DNA of 64,000 nucleotides from Odontesthes bonariensis (lineage: Eukaryota > Chordata > Actinopteri > Atheriniformes > Atherinopsidae): positions 21,102,227-21,166,226 of the forward strand of contig NC_134515.1 in NCBI RefSeq assembly GCF_027942865.1, given 5' to 3'. The translations under genes were made by a program, and so were the position numbers. Below the pieces are notes generated by a model. That model saw nothing but the letters and a program-made list of their open reading frames with translations, searched no databases and had not been told where the DNA came from. Below are positions 60,077 through 64,000 of this stretch, one piece after another (position 1 is the first letter of the stretch; every line of letters begins with the position of its first letter).

Positions 60077-62568
60077 AGGAGAATGAGGAACTGGAGGATG
60101 ATGGAGAACAGAGGGGGGAAGAGAAACCCGAGAAGCAAGCCTAAAGGGAGAACAAGTGACTGCAAGAGTGAAAAAGTATCTTCCACTGAATCTTTGTTCA
60201 ACAAAATGACAACTTTGCCTGTTCATGTGAAAACCTAAGTCTTAACTACTTTAAGTATATGCAGACCGTGGCTGGATACTTTTTCTTCTTTCCTTTATGA
60301 CCTGCATCTCCCTTGGATGTCCAAACCTCTCCCAGAGATGTCTCATTGCCCTTATGTCAAAGGTCAGTGGCACCCCTGGGGCCATGAAGGGTAACAGCAC
60401 ATACAGGTCTTTACCCCAGCCAGCCGTTAAAACAAGAAGCTTGCAACTGTAGCTAATACAGCTAACTCAGATGCTCCAGCTTAAATGTGTGTATTACATG
60501 GCTCACAAGTGTCATTTAACAAGCATCCATTATGAACATTGTCTTTAAAGCTTTCATTACAGTATACTTTGTCTAATACTGTTGCAAGATCTGTAAAATT
60601 CAAACAGCCAGTTTTATAACTGAGATAGCCTTATTAGCTGCATGCCCCAAAAGGCTGGTCTATCTGGGCTAGCACAGTGTTTCCTAATTATAAGGATCAG
60701 GAGGGGTCTTGCTGGAGTTTCAGCTTAAAATAATCAGATATGGCACAAAGTGAAAGGAGCTGGAGAAGCCTTTGAGAGCATGCAAGGGGAAATGTTGGGA
60801 ACCACTGGTCTAGCATCTGGCTGGAGTGAATGGATCAACACTACTGGCCCTTCAAACCCTCTGGCTTCTCTCGCCCACCCTCTGAACAAGACTCCTGCTT
60901 GGGACTGAACTGTGAAATGACCTTTTACAGACCACCCAGAGAAATTTGGGGGGGGGGGGGGTCCTATAAATTAGCACAACATCCGTTAGTTGCAAATGCA
61001 CTAACAACAGACTATAAAAGACTATACAATGAACTATGCTGCACACGATGGCCTGTTTGAGGGCATGGCAGAAATGAGAGTTTTGGGATGCAATGACTCA
61101 TCTGAGTCAATTGTCAGAACAAGGGAGGCCGTTGGTCCTCTATCAACAAAACTGGAACTGACTGCCAAAGTGAAGCGATTAAGAAGTTGCCATAACATAT
61201 GGTGAGACACAAAATGAGACGATGTAAAAAAAAAAAGAAAAAAAAAAAGAAAACTAACCATTGTACAAAACAAGAAAAAATGCATTCATGTACAGAAGTG
61301 TCACTCTGCTGAGGTCTTTTTTTTATATTTGGTGTAATCATCAAATACTATTAGGTACAGGTTGACTATGCTAATCCTCATAACCCAAAGGATATACAAA
61401 GCTGTAGATACATTAAGATCTCTATACGATCATAGCTGTTTACTATCTTTAAATTCTGCACAACTAATAAACATAGGTGCAACTGTGCTACAAGGATTGG
61501 TTAACGTATCAATGCTTATAATTTTTTCTACAAAGGGTTGACATGTTACATTGTCTATTTGTTTTAAGCTGGGCCAGACAATGTAAAGTCCAGTTTCATC
61601 TGTAACTGTAAATTACAGTGCAAATTCTTACCATAGATGGACAATACTATGGAATGCAGTCCAATCACAGGGACTTATAGTTGCCATTATTATTTCAGAA
61701 GCCACACTAGCAGCAGCAACAGCATCAGTAAGTCATTGCTTCTGATAAAAAAAAAAAAACCAAAACACTCAGCATGACAGTAAATAGATATCTTAACATT
61801 CGATATGGCAGTTCTGTCAGTCTGTAGCAGTGTGAAATGTGTTCTTTGGTCATAAATGTATCCTACAAACTACGAATTGATTGGAGGCAGTTTGTCCAAT
61901 GATCTACTGATGTAGATGGAATAATAAATGGTATTCTGAGGAAAAGGTCTGCTGTCTTTATATGTTAAGTATTAGGCTACACTCAAATTACACATTCATC
62001 TAGGTTTTCCATGCCAGAGCAATCTATCAAACCATAGCATTTTGACCTGTTACAGTAAATTAAACAGAATTGGAATTGGTGATGACTCCATCCCAGTGAA
62101 TGCCAGGAAGCTGTGACAATGACAACAGCATGCACAGAAACAGCAACTCCCTTGCGTGGAAAGCAGCCATCATTACAATGCATTTGTGCTGTTTCGACTG
62201 TAACAAGTCACAGTGTCTGCCACCGAGGTTTATTGCATAATGCAGTTCTAAATATTTTGATCATGTTTAGTGTTACAGCTTTCCAATCCAGTGTTCTGGG
62301 CACTGCTGCTATCTCTTTCCCCCTCCTGAGTGCCATCTGCTCTTTCCTCTCACCTCTCTCTGACCAGCACCTCTGACTGGTTGGGAGTTTACCTGACAAC
62401 AACTGTACAATCCAATCATGCGCATGCATGTCTCTTAAGAAGTCTTAACTGTGTGCAAGAAAGTGTAATCTCAAACCAGACAACCTGTGTCATCTCTTGC
62501 CTGCTGGTGATGTCATCTGTGTTACTTTCAATTCGAATTCCGTTTGAGATAAGATGAGACTGAATAAA
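60077..62568 (+). other. 3'UTR of the ATP6AP1-like gene and downstream flank
   Basis: Poly(A) signals AATAAA are at 61466-61471 and 62563-62568. Either could end the transcript. The stretch includes a 14-G run (60948-60961) and A-rich simple sequence at 61227-61250. No other gene was seen. Confidence 0.4.
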
Positions 62569-62569
62569 A

Positions 62570-64000
62570 TGTTTTAACATACAGCATTTGCCCTGGGCAA
62601 GACTTACACCGACCATTTTGCCTCTTTATTTTAGGCTGAAAACAATCTTTAAGAACACATTACCCTCAGATACTATCATCATCCGCCAGTTTCTATGTTT
62701 GCAGCATTACCTTTCAGACAATGATTGAATCAATACTGCAGATAGGTCATTCACAGACATACTGTATACTGACCTCTTGTGGCAAGAAGTGGTACAACAA
62801 GTAGCAGCGTTTCCAATGAGCCTATAATAATTAAAATCATTGGTATGAAAAATTACAATTTTTACTTACAAATCAATAATGTAGTTGCGGGATGCTACAA
62901 GCTCAAGCTTCCTCCCAAACAACATGGCTATAGGTAACGTAAAAGTTGTGCAGCAGGCAGTAGCCTATAAGCTTGCTTATTTGCCATTTGGAATTTGGAA
63001 TTTGCCATTTACTTGCCATTGTTTGTCTGGCAGCTTTAATTATGAACTCGTCAACCAAAACTGTCTTTAAAATTGCTTTTCAAAAAGAAACAATTTTGAT
63101 AATTGTTGGAATCATGTAAAAATACCAACATGTTCTAAATATGGAAATTTACTGCCTTCCCATTCAGTCATTTTTATACATTAGTGAGTTACAGTAGTGA
63201 GGACTGAATTTTCGCAAACCAAACAATCATTTAGTACAGAAAATACTCACCAGGTCAGTCCATAATCTAAGTCATTATTTGTGGGTTTGTATGTGTAATG
63301 CATGAGTATTAGTAATCCACTGATATAATGGGGGTGATTTTTGCTATTAGCACCTTATTGCTATTGCACTTTCCTAATAATGCTTATTAGGAATGCGTAA
63401 TGTTACATCATGGCAGAACTTTTATTTTATTTTATTTATCTTTTTTTTTTGCTGAGCCTTGCTCTGCCCTAAATGGAGTTATTAATAATGTCTACTTTTC
63501 TGTGTAACATGCCCACCACTGCCCCTTTGATAGCACTGAAGAAACTTTAAAAAACTGAATTATAACAAAGAGATTTCTTTTTTTATGTTTTTTTTTTTTT
63601 TTTTTTTACAGCTATTAAAATTGCAAAATGGGGACATCTGGTGGTTGAATCCCCTGTGATGTGTTTAAATGATTGGACTGAATCTGAGCCTATGATCAAA
63701 CAGACTACTAAAGATCTACTAAAGACTGCTGTCACTGTCGCTACACCGTTCAAAAGCATCAACTATCAAAAGAGATGACATTCGGGGAATACTAATAAAA
63801 AGGTTATCCTCTGAAAAATGCACTCAAAATTCCCAAATATCTTTATGTATACTTGTAGAGTACCTCTCAATCAAGACACCATAGACATCAATTGGAATGG
63901 ACCCAAGAAAGTTTGAGGTAAAGTTCATATCGCATGTTATCTCAGCTTGAGCTTGTGATCTGGTCTTTAATTACCCCCATCAACGCTCTTTTTGGATGTT
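62570..64000. other. Downstream flank to the window end
   Basis: AT-rich sequence with a poly(T) run at 63582-63608. The short frame at 62885-63070 has no known motif. I see no gene. Confidence 0.5.

Overview
The window is animal nuclear DNA, almost certainly from a teleost fish. It holds four multi-exon protein genes, all on the + strand, with GT-AG introns. Introns and spacers contain typical fish mobile DNA: Tc1/mariner relics, a hAT element, an L2-like LINE and tRNA-headed retroposons. Every exon join was checked for reading phase, and each of the four genes gives one uninterrupted protein. No bacterial-type operon, CRISPR array, tRNA or rRNA gene was seen.

Layout. (1) 1477-13928: an ECM2-like extracellular matrix leucine-rich-repeat protein of 10 coding exons and 620 aa. 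It carries a run of 62 acidic residues split by a 90-bp intron, and its 8-kb intron 8 holds a 2.2-kb hAT transposon with perfect 8-bp target duplications. (2) About 18.25-32.6 kb: biglycan (bgn), 374 aa, with a non-coding first exon candidate and 7 coding exons. (3) About 34.2-44.1 kb: beta-1,4-galactosyltransferase 3 (b4galt3), 429 aa, with a CpG-rich first exon carrying a long upstream ORF; its coding intron 1 holds a dead Tc1 transposon. (4) About 48.4-62.5 kb: an ATP6AP1-like V-ATPase accessory subunit of the short 'ATP6AP1L' type, 341 aa, with a 7.9-kb first intron full of old transposon fragments.

Themes. The first two genes are neighbouring, same-strand extracellular matrix LRR proteins. 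This mirrors the known ECM2-ASPN pairing of tetrapods and fits the ECM2-paralogue-next-to-BGN arrangement. b4galt3 is a Golgi enzyme that builds N-acetyllactosamine. The fourth gene is a membrane protein of the V-ATPase/secretory pathway. Nothing suggests that the four act in a single pathway.

The most interesting items are the acidic tract split by an intron, an in-frame intron 1 that could be retained, several transposon insertions with readable target duplications (8, 9, 13 and 9 bp), and the conserved-looking upstream ORF of b4galt3. I found no clearly undescribed molecular system.
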